Virus record (IMG/VR): IMGVR_UViG_3300036712_000029
Location: 1-52,555 of that record
Direction: 5' to 3' (one strand)
Origin: a virus
DNA: 52,555 nt
The translations under genes and the position numbers were made by a program. The notes under the pieces were generated by a model. That model saw only the letters and a program-made list of their open reading frames with translations. It made no database searches and was not told the DNA's origin. Shown here one piece after another: positions 1 through 6,816 of the stretch (positions are counted from its first letter, which is position 1; the number at the start of each line of letters is the position of its first letter).

Positions 1-8
1 CACTCATT

Positions 9-245
9 GTGAACGGGTACAGGCTAGGAGAATTAGAATCTGTCATCTATGAGTACGTAGGAGAGGGACATACGATCAACGGGGTATTAGATCAGATGCG
101 TGCTTCATGGAATGCACGACTCAGCCGCAATGAATTGAAGGGCATCCTTGACTATTTGACTGACGCAGGAGTCCTGAAGCGTGGGAGGGCCAAACTACCG
201 GGGAGCCCCTACTTCTACGAACCGAATCTGCCGATTGATCCATAG
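9..245 (+). CDS. Small winged-helix-like protein
   Basis: Starts at GTG; the frame is still open to the window edge, so the true start may lie upstream. The 78 residues alternate predicted helices with a basic turn (GVLKRGRAK) and a final aromatic strand (SPYFYEP). This fits a winged helix-turn-helix of the type that reads short open frames in phage early regions. It is followed after 14 bases by the next gene, which has its own AAAGGAG site. DNA binding is inferred from the pattern only and no family was recognised. Confidence 0.6.
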   Translation: MNGYRLGELESVIYEYVGEGHTINGVLDQMRASWNARLSRNELKGILDYLTDAGVLKRGRAKLPGSPYFYEPNLPIDP

Positions 246-259
246 AAAGGAGACGTAGA

Positions 260-670
260 ATGGTTAACCTAGCCCGAAAGTTTCTCGAAGAGAAGGGCGA
301 GGATCTGGAAGACTACGATGGCTACTGTCTCGAGCTGGTGGACGACATCCTGAAGTGGCTCGGGCCCGAGAGGGAAGCACGGGCGGAGATCATGTACATG
401 GACGTGCCCTACCTGGGTGATCTCCACCCCTCATGCGTCCAGGTGGTCGGGTGGAGGTGCCATGCCGTCCTATTCATGGATGGGCTGGTCCACGACGCCT
501 ACCTGGAGGAGGCCCTCCCCGTGGACAAGTATCTCCGCACCATGTTCCCGCACAACAACGTGATCGAAGTGACCTACAACTCCGGCATGGACAACGAGCG
601 CGTCGAACGCTGGTACAGAAGGGAGTCTTTGAGAGATGGATCAAAACTGGCCCGTGCCCTGCCCGCATGA
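260..670 (+). CDS. Hypothetical protein with possible Cys-His-Asp triad
   Basis: A 136-residue ORF with a good Shine-Dalgarno site (AAAGGAGA, 7 bases before ATG). Visible elements are a Cys in GYCLELVDDI near residue 23, a His in WRCHAV near residue 68 and an Asp in VHDAYLEE near residue 79. That order is typical of papain-like or transglutaminase-like folds, but I cannot assign a family. The last 12 codons overlap a second small ORF at 636, so the C-terminal tail may be less constrained. A cysteine-hydrolase-like fold is inference. Confidence 0.7.
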   Translation: MVNLARKFLEEKGEDLEDYDGYCLELVDDILKWLGPEREARAEIMYMDVPYLGDLHPSCVQVVGWRCHAVLFMDGLVHDAYLEEALPVDKYLRTMFPHNNVIEVTYNSGMDNERVERWYRRESLRDGSKLARALPA

Positions 671-800
671 GGGGGACGAGAAGGCGTGCGACAACTGCTG
701 GGCTTCGCACCAGGACGCCGTTCCGTACTGCACGAGCGACGAGTACAAGAGGCGGGTAAAGGAGCAGGCGGATGAAGACAAAGATCGTTCCGTCGAATGA
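636..800 (+). CDS. Small zinc-binding-like protein, 54 aa
   Basis: A 54-codon ORF overlapping the genes on both sides (35 and 29 bases). It carries C-P-H near residue 9, then C-D-N-C and a further Cys, a spacing that would suit one zinc ion. The same C-P-H...C-D-x-C arrangement recurs in the protein at 9501-9791, which argues that it is really coded. The upstream GGGAG is only a moderate ribosome site, and the double overlap lowers confidence. Confidence 0.5.
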   Translation: MDQNWPVPCPHEGDEKACDNCWASHQDAVPYCTSDEYKRRVKEQADEDKDRSVE

Positions 801-1056
801 GCTGGACCCTGCAAGGGGTCTGAGGGCGGAGGACTACGTGCTCAGCCCTGTGCGTGTGACCATCACCGAGACGGTCGAGACCGACTATCTAGTTCACATC
901 GGCCCCATTGATACCAGCGATCAGGCGCAGAGCATGCTGGAAGAGATGGAAGACGCAGATCTGATGAAGCTGCTCAGAGGCTCTCTGAGCAGGAAGAAGA
1001 CTGTACGCATCACCGACCGCTATGTAGCATCAGCTGTAGTGGAGGACATCGAATGA
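772..1056 (+). CDS. Hypothetical protein, 94 aa
   Basis: Unrecognised. The middle third (VRVTITETVETDYLVHI) looks like beta strands and is followed by an acidic helix, then another strand. Its stop codon overlaps the next start as ATGA, so the two genes are probably translationally coupled. GGAGCAGG lies just before the start. It belongs to the run of small early-type genes on the plus strand. Confidence 0.7.
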   Translation: MKTKIVPSNELDPARGLRAEDYVLSPVRVTITETVETDYLVHIGPIDTSDQAQSMLEEMEDADLMKLLRGSLSRKKTVRITDRYVASAVVEDIE

Positions 1057-1265
1057 AGATCAAGATCGAGATCAACTGCGACGATGCGGCTTTGCATGAC
1101 AATCTGGAGGTCGAGCTACCCCGTATCTTAACGACCGCGCTGGGAAAGGTCTATGCTCAGCTCGAGCGGGATGGGCGTTGCATCTGTGAGGCCCTGGAGA
1201 GTGACGACAAACTGCTCGACATCAACGGCAACACCGTTGGGACTGTGAGGGTCATCCGTGACTAA
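1053..1265 (+). CDS. Hypothetical protein, 70 aa
   Basis: Unrecognised 70-residue protein coupled by ATGA to the gene before it and overlapping the GTG-started gene after it by 8 bases. The sequence begins with a beta strand (MKIKIEI) and ends with a second one (GTVRVI), with a helix between: a small alpha/beta domain. Two cysteines near the middle (CIC) are not arranged as a zinc site. Confidence 0.65.
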   Translation: MKIKIEINCDDAALHDNLEVELPRILTTALGKVYAQLERDGRCICEALESDDKLLDINGNTVGTVRVIRD

Positions 1266-1524
1266 GAAGGAGACGATGGAGTGTGTGATCGAAGCCGCAC
1301 GCGCTACCTACCAGAACGAGGGCTTCATCGAGATCGACGACAACGCCATGCCCAGCGTCGGGGAGCCCCCGGATGACGGTGTGTACGTTCAAGCATGGGT
1401 GTGGGTGGGCCTGTCGGACATGGATGGTGTGACGGAGGAGGACCTGAAGGGGCTCAACTCCATGCACCGCTACCAGCACCCACAGTCTCTCCACAAGTAC
1501 ACGGAGGCACCATATGGAAGCTAG
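1258..1524 (+). CDS. Hypothetical protein, 88 aa
   Basis: GTG start inside the end of the previous gene; 88 residues. The centre (GVYVQAWVWVGLSD) is an aromatic beta segment, and the protein is acidic overall. No motif was recognised. The start is inferred from gene packing; an internal ATG at codon 7 is the alternative. Confidence 0.6.
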   Translation: MTKKETMECVIEAARATYQNEGFIEIDDNAMPSVGEPPDDGVYVQAWVWVGLSDMDGVTEEDLKGLNSMHRYQHPQSLHKYTEAPYGS

Positions 1525-1804
1525 CTGCCCCTGTGATCTAGATCTCGAGCCGATCACCGTCCACAGGACCAAGATCCGCAAGGCGCGCAAGGGCCACAAG
1601 TGCGACGAGTGTGGGGCTGACATCAAGAGGGGGGATCACTATCATGTCCACACGGGCCGGTGCGACGGATCATGGTTCACCGTGAAGAACTGCAAGGAGT
1701 GTGAGCAGATCAGGGAGGACTACGGCTGCAGATGCATCGGTGATCTCGACACGATGGTCCACGAGTGCTTGGGGGTTCACATCAACAGACTACCGGAGGA
1801 CTGA
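1514..1804 (+). CDS. Zinc-ribbon-like protein, 96 aa
   Basis: ATG with GGAGG at good spacing. Cysteines fall in pairs: CDEC near residue 30, then NCKEC near residue 59, plus a late CRC. In between is GDHYHVHTGRCDGSWF. This resembles phage proteins in which two CxxC knuckles clamp one zinc between beta strands. It ends one base before the radical SAM gene and may be co-expressed with it. Binding partner unknown. Confidence 0.7.
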   Translation: MEASCPCDLDLEPITVHRTKIRKARKGHKCDECGADIKRGDHYHVHTGRCDGSWFTVKNCKECEQIREDYGCRCIGDLDTMVHECLGVHINRLPED

Positions 1805-1805
1805 A

Positions 1806-2615
1806 ATGGCTGAGACGAAGAAAGGGGTGAGCGGGACCAGGGAGTGGTCCCACTCGTCCGTCAACTGCATGAGCGGCTGCTCCAATGGCTGCTGGTACTG
1901 CTACGCACGTGCCACAGCCTCCGGCCGCACCAAGACCAAGGACACCGAGGACTGGACGAACGATAAGCCCATTCCGGACAAGATCCACAAGCGGTTCGGC
2001 AAGCGAGAGGGGACCGTGATGTTCCCCACCCAGCACGATCTCACGCCCGGCAACATGAAGTACACCATCGCCGTGCTCCAGAGCCTGCTGAGGGTGGGGA
2101 ACAGGGTGCTGGTGGTGTCCAAGCCGCACCCGGAGGTGATCGAGCAGCTCACCAGGGCGGTGGAGGGCTATGAGGATCAGATCTTGTTCCGGTTCACTAT
2201 CGGCAGCATCGATCCCAGCGTGCTGGGTATGTGGGAGCCCTTCGCTCCCACGGTCGCCGAGCGCATCTTCTGTCTGGTCTATGCCGAGCGCGCCGGCTTC
2301 AAGACCAGCGTGAGCATGGAGCCCCTGCTCTGCCCAGACATCCCCAGCACCATCCAGGCGGTGGACACCTTCTACCCCTACATCACCGACGCCATCTGGA
2401 TCGGGAAGATGAACCATGCTGCGGCGAGGTTGAAGATCAACAAGGCTCCCCCGGCGGCCATCAACGCCGCCAACTTCCTCGAGGGGGCCTGGAACGATGA
2501 CGCCATCCACGAGCTGTATCGACGGCTGAAGGACCATTCCCTGGTCAAGTGGAAGGAGAGCATCAAGAAGATCGTGGGCATCGAGGTGCCCACAGAAGCC
2601 GGACTCGACATCTGA
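1806..2615 (+). CDS. Radical SAM superfamily protein
   Basis: A 269-residue protein starting at ATG 1806. The C-x3-C-x2-C signature (CSNGCWYC, C25, C29, C32) directly follows an extra Cys at 21. It is the classic ligand set for the SAM-cleaving 4Fe-4S cluster. Later segments alternate strand and helix as in a partial TIM barrel (VMFPTQHDLT, RVLVVSKPHP, ILFRFTIGS, KTSVSMEPLL, AIWIGKMN). This resembles radical SAM proteins of the phage Gp37/Gp68 or spore-photoproduct-lyase-like kind. Its stop overlaps the next start (TGATG); that gene encodes a SPASM-like domain, usually fused to such enzymes. Substrate unknown. Confidence 0.8.
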   Translation: MAETKKGVSGTREWSHSSVNCMSGCSNGCWYCYARATASGRTKTKDTEDWTNDKPIPDKIHKRFGKREGTVMFPTQHDLTPGNMKYTIAVLQSLLRVGNRVLVVSKPHPEVIEQLTRAVEGYEDQILFRFTIGSIDPSVLGMWEPFAPTVAERIFCLVYAERAGFKTSVSMEPLLCPDIPSTIQAVDTFYPYITDAIWIGKMNHAAARLKINKAPPAAINAANFLEGAWNDDAIHELYRRLKDHSLVKWKESIKKIVGIEVPTEAGLDI

Positions 2616-2992
2616 TGGGGGACGAACACATCTGCAACGCCGGCGTGACCAAGCTGGAGGTCTTGCCGACTGGCGACATCATCCCCTGTCCAGCGTGCAA
2701 GGATGCGGCGAGAGACCACCCAGAGGTGTTCATCCTGGGCAACATCCGGGACACCACCTTGAAAGAGGCCCTCAAGCGAGGGAGGAAGATCCCGTATCTG
2801 CGCAAGTTCCGCAGGTGGAATCGGTGGGGCATGAAGTGGCGTTCCCACCTGGCTGGTTGTGAGATCTGCGCACAACCGGACGGCGCCTGTACAGAAGGTC
2901 TCAGGATCCTCCTACGAACGGACGAAGCGAGAAACCAGTTCCTGGACGAGAAGGAGAAGCTATATGGGACACACCACCAACAAGAGGGCTGA
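2615..2992 (+). CDS. Stand-alone SPASM-like iron-sulfur domain protein
   Basis: A 125-residue protein translationally coupled to the radical SAM gene. From residue 7 it shows C-x12-G-x4-C (CNAG through GDIIPC), the first half of the SPASM consensus, then FILGNIRDTTLKEAL, a typical SPASM phrase. The end shows C-x2-C-x6-C (CEICAQPDGAC). The final CX3C and last Cys of a full SPASM are missing, so it may bind fewer auxiliary clusters. SPASM domains normally sit at the C-terminus of a radical SAM enzyme; a separate polypeptide is unusual. It may act with the upstream protein (inference). Confidence 0.72.
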   Translation: MGDEHICNAGVTKLEVLPTGDIIPCPACKDAARDHPEVFILGNIRDTTLKEALKRGRKIPYLRKFRRWNRWGMKWRSHLAGCEICAQPDGACTEGLRILLRTDEARNQFLDEKEKLYGTHHQQEG

Positions 2993-4784
2993 CAGCAACC
3001 TGGGAGTCAAACACCAGGTACTTGATCACGGCTTCGTCTGCCTGGTCGACTACATGGGTGGGGACCAGCGCATCGCCGAGGCGGCTTGGGTTTCCAGCAT
3101 CGACGAGGTCGAGGCGGAGAAGAAGACCAAGAAGGGGATCAAGCGGATCATCAACTACATGATGGCCAACCGCCATTGCTACCACCCCACAATGCAGGTC
3201 CTGACGATCAAGGGCTGGAAGCAGTGGGACGAGTGCGAGGGGGAGGAGGTTTTCCTGGTACCAGACCCGAAGAACCGGACCCTCAAACGTGAGCTGCTTC
3301 AGCTCGAGGTATTCGACGCGGATGAGGAGATGATTGCCTACGAGAACCAGAGGATGTCCTTTTGCGTGACTGATGACCATCGGATGTGGTTCAGGCCCCG
3401 TGGACAGTCCGAGTTCGACATCTTCAGAGCGCACAACATGTCGAAGTGGGGTCACTTCGATCCTCTGAAGGGCTATCACTGGGTGCAGTTTGACACGAAG
3501 ACTGACCCGAAGATGCAGTTCATCGGCTTCTACCTGGGGGATGGGAGCTACGGCAGCCTGAATACGATCACTTTCCACATCCGGAAGGAGCGGAAGAAAG
3601 TCTATCTCAGGGATCTGCTCAAGAAGGTGGAGGCGAAGTGGGATGAACGACAATCTTCCACCTACTCGGACGCGGTCGTCTTCACCATCAGGACCCCCGA
3701 ATGGATGAAGGGGTACATCGACGTCACCCTCCGCGCGAAGGACAAGAACTTCCCTCTGGATACTGTCCATCTGCTGGACCACGGAGAGGTCATCGGGCTG
3801 TACGACGGCCTGATCAATTCGGATGGTTCGGAGAAAGATGACCGGCCGCAGACGCAGTTCTCCAGTTCCTCTGAGAAGCTCCTCGATCTGTTTGAGGTGC
3901 TTTCCGCTCTGCTGGGGACGGACGCTCACCGGACATCGATTGGGTCCACCGCTTATCACGGTGAGCGTACGTCTCTGGAGGCGAGGAAGGAGTACTTCAG
4001 CAAGAGGTACTACAAGGGCAAGGTCTACTGTGCTACCAGCTCCACTGGGCTGCTGATGGTGCGTGGCGGAGCGGACAAGTTCGCCTTCGTCTGTGGGAAC
4101 ACGAGCCCATTCGAGCAGGTGGAGCTGGTGTTTCGGGCGCGCATGCCCATCTTCGTGGCCCGCCAGTGGGTGCGCCACCGCACGGCCTCGCTCAACGAGA
4201 TGAGCGGACGCTACCGCCTTCTCCCGAGTGAGAGCTACGTGCCCGGCTACGGGCGCATGGGTGGCAAGGGCAAGAGCAACAAGCAGGGCACCGAGGGCGG
4301 CCTCGAGATCGAGCTGAAGGAGTTGATCCAGAAGCGGTTCGAGGAGGGTCAGCGGGTGGCCTGGGACGACTACGCCTGGCTCGCCGACACTGGCCTGGCC
4401 AACGAGCTCGCCCGGCTCAACCTCCCGCTTGCTGCCTACACGGAGTGGTTCTGGAAGATCGATCTGCACAACTTCTTCCACTTCTGCGGCCTGCGCCTCC
4501 ACCCCCACGCCCAGTGGGAGATCAGGCAGTACGCCAACAAGATGTACGAGCTGGCCAAGGACGTGGCTCCGATGGCCTTCAAGGCGTTCGAGGAGCACCG
4601 TCTCTACGCCGCCACGCTCTCCAACAAGGAGCGCCACGCGGTGTGGTCTATCTTGAACGGCGTGCGCGGTGCCATGCGTGGTGAGACGGAGCCCGCGGCA
4701 GCGATCGACAGCGAGCTGCTTGACCAAATCATCAAGAAGCTGTCTACGCTCCCTCAGCTCGAAAGGACGATCGTCGATGGGTGA
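2964..4784 (+). CDS. thyX: FAD-dependent thymidylate synthase ThyX, interrupted by an intein
   Basis: Makes dTMP from dUMP using FAD and methylene-folate. ATG 2964 was chosen because AAGGAG lies 7 bases upstream; earlier in-frame starts overlap the previous gene with unrelated sequence. The N-extein ends in NYMMANRH and the C-extein resumes with TSPFEQVEL, which together rebuild the ThyX H-x-S-P-F-E motif. The signature RHRTASLNEMSGR follows. Removing the 308-residue insert leaves 298 residues, a normal ThyX size. The start overlaps the SPASM-like gene by 29 bases and the stop overlaps the next gene. Confidence 0.93.
   Translation: MGHTTNKRADSNLGVKHQVLDHGFVCLVDYMGGDQRIAEAAWVSSIDEVEAEKKTKKGIKRIINYMMANRHCYHPTMQVLTIKGWKQWDECEGEEVFLVPDPKNRTLKRELLQLEVFDADEEMIAYENQRMSFCVTDDHRMWFRPRGQSEFDIFRAHNMSKWGHFDPLKGYHWVQFDTKTDPKMQFIGFYLGDGSYGSLNTITFHIRKERKKVYLRDLLKKVEAKWDERQSSTYSDAVVFTIRTPEWMKGYIDVTLRAKDKNFPLDTVHLLDHGEVIGLYDGLINSDGSEKDDRPQTQFSSSSEKLLDLFEVLSALLGTDAHRTSIGSTAYHGERTSLEARKEYFSKRYYKGKVYCATSSTGLLMVRGGADKFAFVCGNTSPFEQVELVFRARMPIFVARQWVRHRTASLNEMSGRYRLLPSESYVPGYGRMGGKGKSNKQGTEGGLEIELKELIQKRFEEGQRVAWDDYAWLADTGLANELARLNLPLAAYTEWFWKIDLHNFFHFCGLRLHPHAQWEIRQYANKMYELAKDVAPMAFKAFEEHRLYAATLSNKERHAVWSILNGVRGAMRGETEPAAAIDSELLDQIIKKLSTLPQLERTIVDG
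3177..4100 (+). other. Intein with LAGLIDADG homing endonuclease inside ThyX
   Basis: 308 codons, in frame. It begins with Cys (CYHPTMQVL, block A), has T-x-x-H in block B (VTDDHRMW), and ends KVYCATSST...FAFVCGN followed by Thr at +1. The penultimate residue is Gly instead of the usual His, which occurs in some phage inteins. Two endonuclease helices are visible: FIGFYLGDGSYG near residue 112 and GLYDGLINSDGS near residue 206, both keeping the acidic residue. The insert should therefore be able both to splice and to home. It splits the flavin/substrate motif of ThyX, so activity depends on splicing. Confidence 0.92.
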
Positions 4785-5073
4785 GCCCCACATCATCCAG
4801 GGTATGCCGGTCGGGTGGTGGTTCAACGAAGGCCGGGCCGCCGACCGGTGGTCAGGCCCCTTCAAGACGGCTGAGGAGGCTGAGAAGATCGCCAAGTCCA
4901 TGGCTCCAGATCAAGTCGAGTTCATCAAGCTGTTGTGCGTCATGCCGTGGGAGAAGCGCGAGGTGCGCGTGGAGCCACCCAGGAAGTACGTGAAGTGCAA
5001 GAGCTGCAAGGGTGGCTTCGTGGGCGACCGTTGCTGCTCCAGGTGTGAAGGGACAGGGAGGATCGAGGTATAA
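4777..5073 (+). CDS. Small protein with DnaJ-like zinc motif
   Basis: 98 residues; ATG overlaps the ThyX end by 8 bases. The N-terminal half is an aromatic alpha/beta segment. The C-terminus carries CKSCKGG and CSRCEGTG, the C-x-x-C-x-G repeats seen in the zinc domain of DnaJ and in many small phage proteins. The stop codon TAA lies inside the next promoter-like motif. Function unknown; a zinc-stabilised binding protein is likely. Confidence 0.75.
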   Translation: MGEPHIIQGMPVGWWFNEGRAADRWSGPFKTAEEAEKIAKSMAPDQVEFIKLLCVMPWEKREVRVEPPRKYVKCKSCKGGFVGDRCCSRCEGTGRIEV

Positions 5074-5104
5074 GTACCCTGGACCAAAACAAGGAGGCTG
5101 GCTA
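5067..5104 (+). promoter_or_regulatory. Promoter-like motif with duplicated leader, no gene follows
   Basis: GGTATAAG at 5067-5074 followed by ACCCTGGACCA, an A-rich run and AAGGAGGCT. The stretch matches the promoter-leader at 11194-11230 almost base for base, including the ribosome site. Here, however, no start codon follows at normal spacing. Only tiny frames are present before the terminator: 11 codons from GTG 5112 and 27 codons from ATG 5147. It looks like a copied promoter that has lost its gene or now makes a short transcript. Confidence 0.6.
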
Positions 5105-5194
5105 ACCCACCAGTGGATCGGCTGAGGAGCCTGGGCGACCTCCTATGAATGAGCGCCCCAACCGACAACCCCTCAAGGAGGTGAGCGGGAGAGT

Positions 5195-5226
5195 AGGGGA
5201 CCAGGTGCACCTGGTCCCCTTACTTT
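5195..5226. terminator. Bidirectional terminator, 26-base palindrome
   Basis: 5195-5220 is a perfect inverted repeat centred between 5207 and 5208 (AGGGGACCAGGTG and its complement), followed on the plus strand by TTACTTTA. It separates the plus-strand cluster from the minus-strand pair that begins with the stop codon at 5220. Confidence 0.8.
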
Positions 5227-5399
5227 AGCCCATGCTTCTCCTCGAAGCGCCTGGCCTGCTCTGCGATGATGGCCTCGACGTTCTTGGCGGCGATGGCTCG
5301 ATCTTGTGGACGGATAGCTCTGACGGAACGGCGCTCCTCCAACTTCTTGCGCTCCTCCAGCTCATCGTCCGTGAGACTCATGTAGTAGTACTTACTCAC
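5220..5399 (-). CDS. Small helical protein, 59 aa
   Basis: Highly charged helical protein (DDELEERKKLEERR, then AAKNVEAIIAEQARRFEEK). GTG 5399 overlaps the upstream stop as GTGA, suggesting coupling; ATG 5381 is the alternative start. It is downstream in a two-gene minus-strand unit with the Acb2-like protein. No family was recognised. Confidence 0.6.
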   Translation of the reverse strand: MSKYYYMSLTDDELEERKKLEERRSVRAIRPQDRAIAAKNVEAIIAEQARRFEEKHGLK

Positions 5400-5857
5400 C
5401 AGGAAAGGCTCTTGGAGTGACACGCCTGCTCGACCGCCTTCCACACACGCTCCTCCCGCACCTGGTGGTTGTCGATGATGCCCACCGTCTGCTTCACGAA
5501 GGTGTGCAGCAGCTTCCGCACGTTGCCCACCGCCATAATCTCCATCTTGGAGAGATCGTACTTGCCGATCATGTTGTCCTGCTCGGATGTGCGCCAGTAG
5601 GACCTGAAGGTGACCACGCCAGCGACTTCCTCGATGTCGATGCGCAGCTGGTCACAGGCGATGGCGGCGTTGGCGGTCATGACCGCCTCGCGGATCTTGC
5701 GGATGGCGGTGGTCTGATCTGGGCTGGGTGGCGTGCATTCCATCACCACTTGGGCGAATGACTTGGCTGCCTCCCGCAGCTTGGAGTAGAGAGGGAGCTG
5801 ACTCTCACTCGGTTTGTGGTACTCGAACCAGTTGTTGATGTCGGCCTCTGTGATCAT
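5396..5857 (-). CDS. Acb2-like protein (candidate anti-CBASS cyclic-nucleotide sponge)
   Basis: 153 residues from ATG 5857, chosen because GGAGG sits 7 bases upstream. Residues about 7-70 follow the Acb2 pattern: FEYHKPS, then Q...YSKLREAAKSFAQVV, then PPS...AIRKIREAVMTANAAIA. Acb2 family members are small helical proteins that sequester cyclic oligonucleotide signals of CBASS and related defences. The C-terminal half (VAGVVTFRSYWR...KLLHTFVKQTVGII) is an extension I do not recognise. A TTGACA box lies upstream on the minus strand. The assignment rests on pattern memory, not a search. Confidence 0.6.
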   Translation of the reverse strand: MITEADINNWFEYHKPSESQLPLYSKLREAAKSFAQVVMECTPPSPDQTTAIRKIREAVMTANAAIACDQLRIDIEEVAGVVTFRSYWRTSEQDNMIGKYDLSKMEIMAVGNVRKLLHTFVKQTVGIIDNHQVREERVWKAVEQACHSKSLSW

Positions 5858-5933
5858 TTGATCCTCCACGTTGTGCTGCTACCATCTCAGCGATGATCAC
5901 TGCTGTCAAGATCGAAAATCGTAGGGTCCTCGG

Positions 5934-5941
5934 GGCATAAG
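5934..5941 (+). promoter_or_regulatory. Promoter-like GGCATAAG
   Basis: A variant of the recurring GGTATAAG motif, 22 bases before the ATG at 5963 and followed by AAAGGAG. It lies in the divergent gap between the Acb2-like gene and the next plus-strand gene. Confidence 0.5.
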
Positions 5942-5962
5942 AATAGTAGGAAAGGAGACATT

Positions 5963-6475
5963 ATGGATCCTGTGAACATCAAGGCACGGCAGCTCCGGTG
6001 GAAGCTCGAGGACGAGCTGCTACCGGAAACAGGCATCTTCGATGGCGCCTGTGATCGTGGAGTATCCGTGATCCGCAGCAGTGATGACACAGAGCTGTTC
6101 CTCTACTGGTGCAACCTGGAGTGGATCAAGCCCTGTGACAACGAGCTGTGGAGCATGGAGTTCGACACCAGAGAGAAGTCCTACCTCACCAGAATCGGTG
6201 CCCGATACGAGGGGGAGGGTGACCTCTGGGAGGCGTTCGATGGGCGCAGCAAGACCCACGTCTGCGACATCGTGCTGCCGGAGGGCACGAAGGTCGTGCC
6301 CAATCGAGACGCCAACGAGTACAGAGACTTCATCGCCACGCTCCCCACCGGGGAGAAGATCATGTTCCACCGTGAGAGTCGCTGGGGCGGCTGGATCACG
6401 GGGATCATCAACCGCAAGGGCGATCTCGTGATGGGCCACTACCCACACGACGACAGCTCCTGCGCGCTCTACTAG
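5963..6475 (+). CDS. Hypothetical protein, 170 aa
   Basis: Strong ribosome site (AAAGGAGA). Beta-rich with aromatic strands (TELFLYWCNLEW, GGWITGI) and a late MGHYPHDDSS. Single gene between two promoter-like motifs, so probably its own transcription unit. No catalytic motif recognised. Confidence 0.75.
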   Translation: MDPVNIKARQLRWKLEDELLPETGIFDGACDRGVSVIRSSDDTELFLYWCNLEWIKPCDNELWSMEFDTREKSYLTRIGARYEGEGDLWEAFDGRSKTHVCDIVLPEGTKVVPNRDANEYRDFIATLPTGEKIMFHRESRWGGWITGIINRKGDLVMGHYPHDDSSCALY

Positions 6476-6512
6476 GAGGCTGATCACCTCCATTCCTTAG
6501 CTCACAAACAAC

Positions 6513-6520
6513 GGTATAAG
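6513..6520 (+). promoter_or_regulatory. Promoter-like GGTATAAG
   Basis: Exact copy of the recurring motif, followed by AG, an A-rich stretch and AAAGGAG before ATG 6550. An upstream CACAAAC is shared with the copy at 9452. Confidence 0.6.
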
Positions 6521-6549
6521 AGCAATACAGGAGAAAGGAGATGTAGCTC

Positions 6550-6816
6550 ATGCCCAAGTGTCGTGTGTGTGGTCGAGGGACGTTTGGCATTCTGTGTGGT
6601 CCCTGCAAGGAGGCCGGGCGCGGACCCGAAGGGGTCATCGTTCGTGCTCGGGACATGGGGTTCGAGGTGTTGTGGAGCCCGGTGAACCAGGCGTATGTCA
6701 TCCTGGAGCACCCAGGTCCCGACAGCCGCCCCGAGCTGGTCGGGGTCAAGAATAACATCCAGGACGTGAGGGCTTTCCTGGACAACGAGGAGGATGCACG
6801 CAATGAGCCGGAGTAG
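6550..6816 (+). CDS. N-terminal zinc-knuckle protein, 88 aa
   Basis: Starts CRVCGRGTFGILCGPC: two CxxC pairs 10 residues apart, enough for one zinc. The remainder is an alpha/beta segment (VIVRARDMGFEVLW, AYVILEH) with an acidic tail. First gene after a promoter-like motif; overlaps the next gene. Role unknown. Confidence 0.75.
   Translation: MPKCRVCGRGTFGILCGPCKEAGRGPEGVIVRARDMGFEVLWSPVNQAYVILEHPGPDSRPELVGVKNNIQDVRAFLDNEEDARNEPE

Noticed and set aside
2901-4901. A 666-codon minus-strand frame opposite thyX
   Set aside because: Composition (Leu/Val/Glu/His-rich) is that of an antisense frame; the plus strand encodes clear ThyX and intein motifs.
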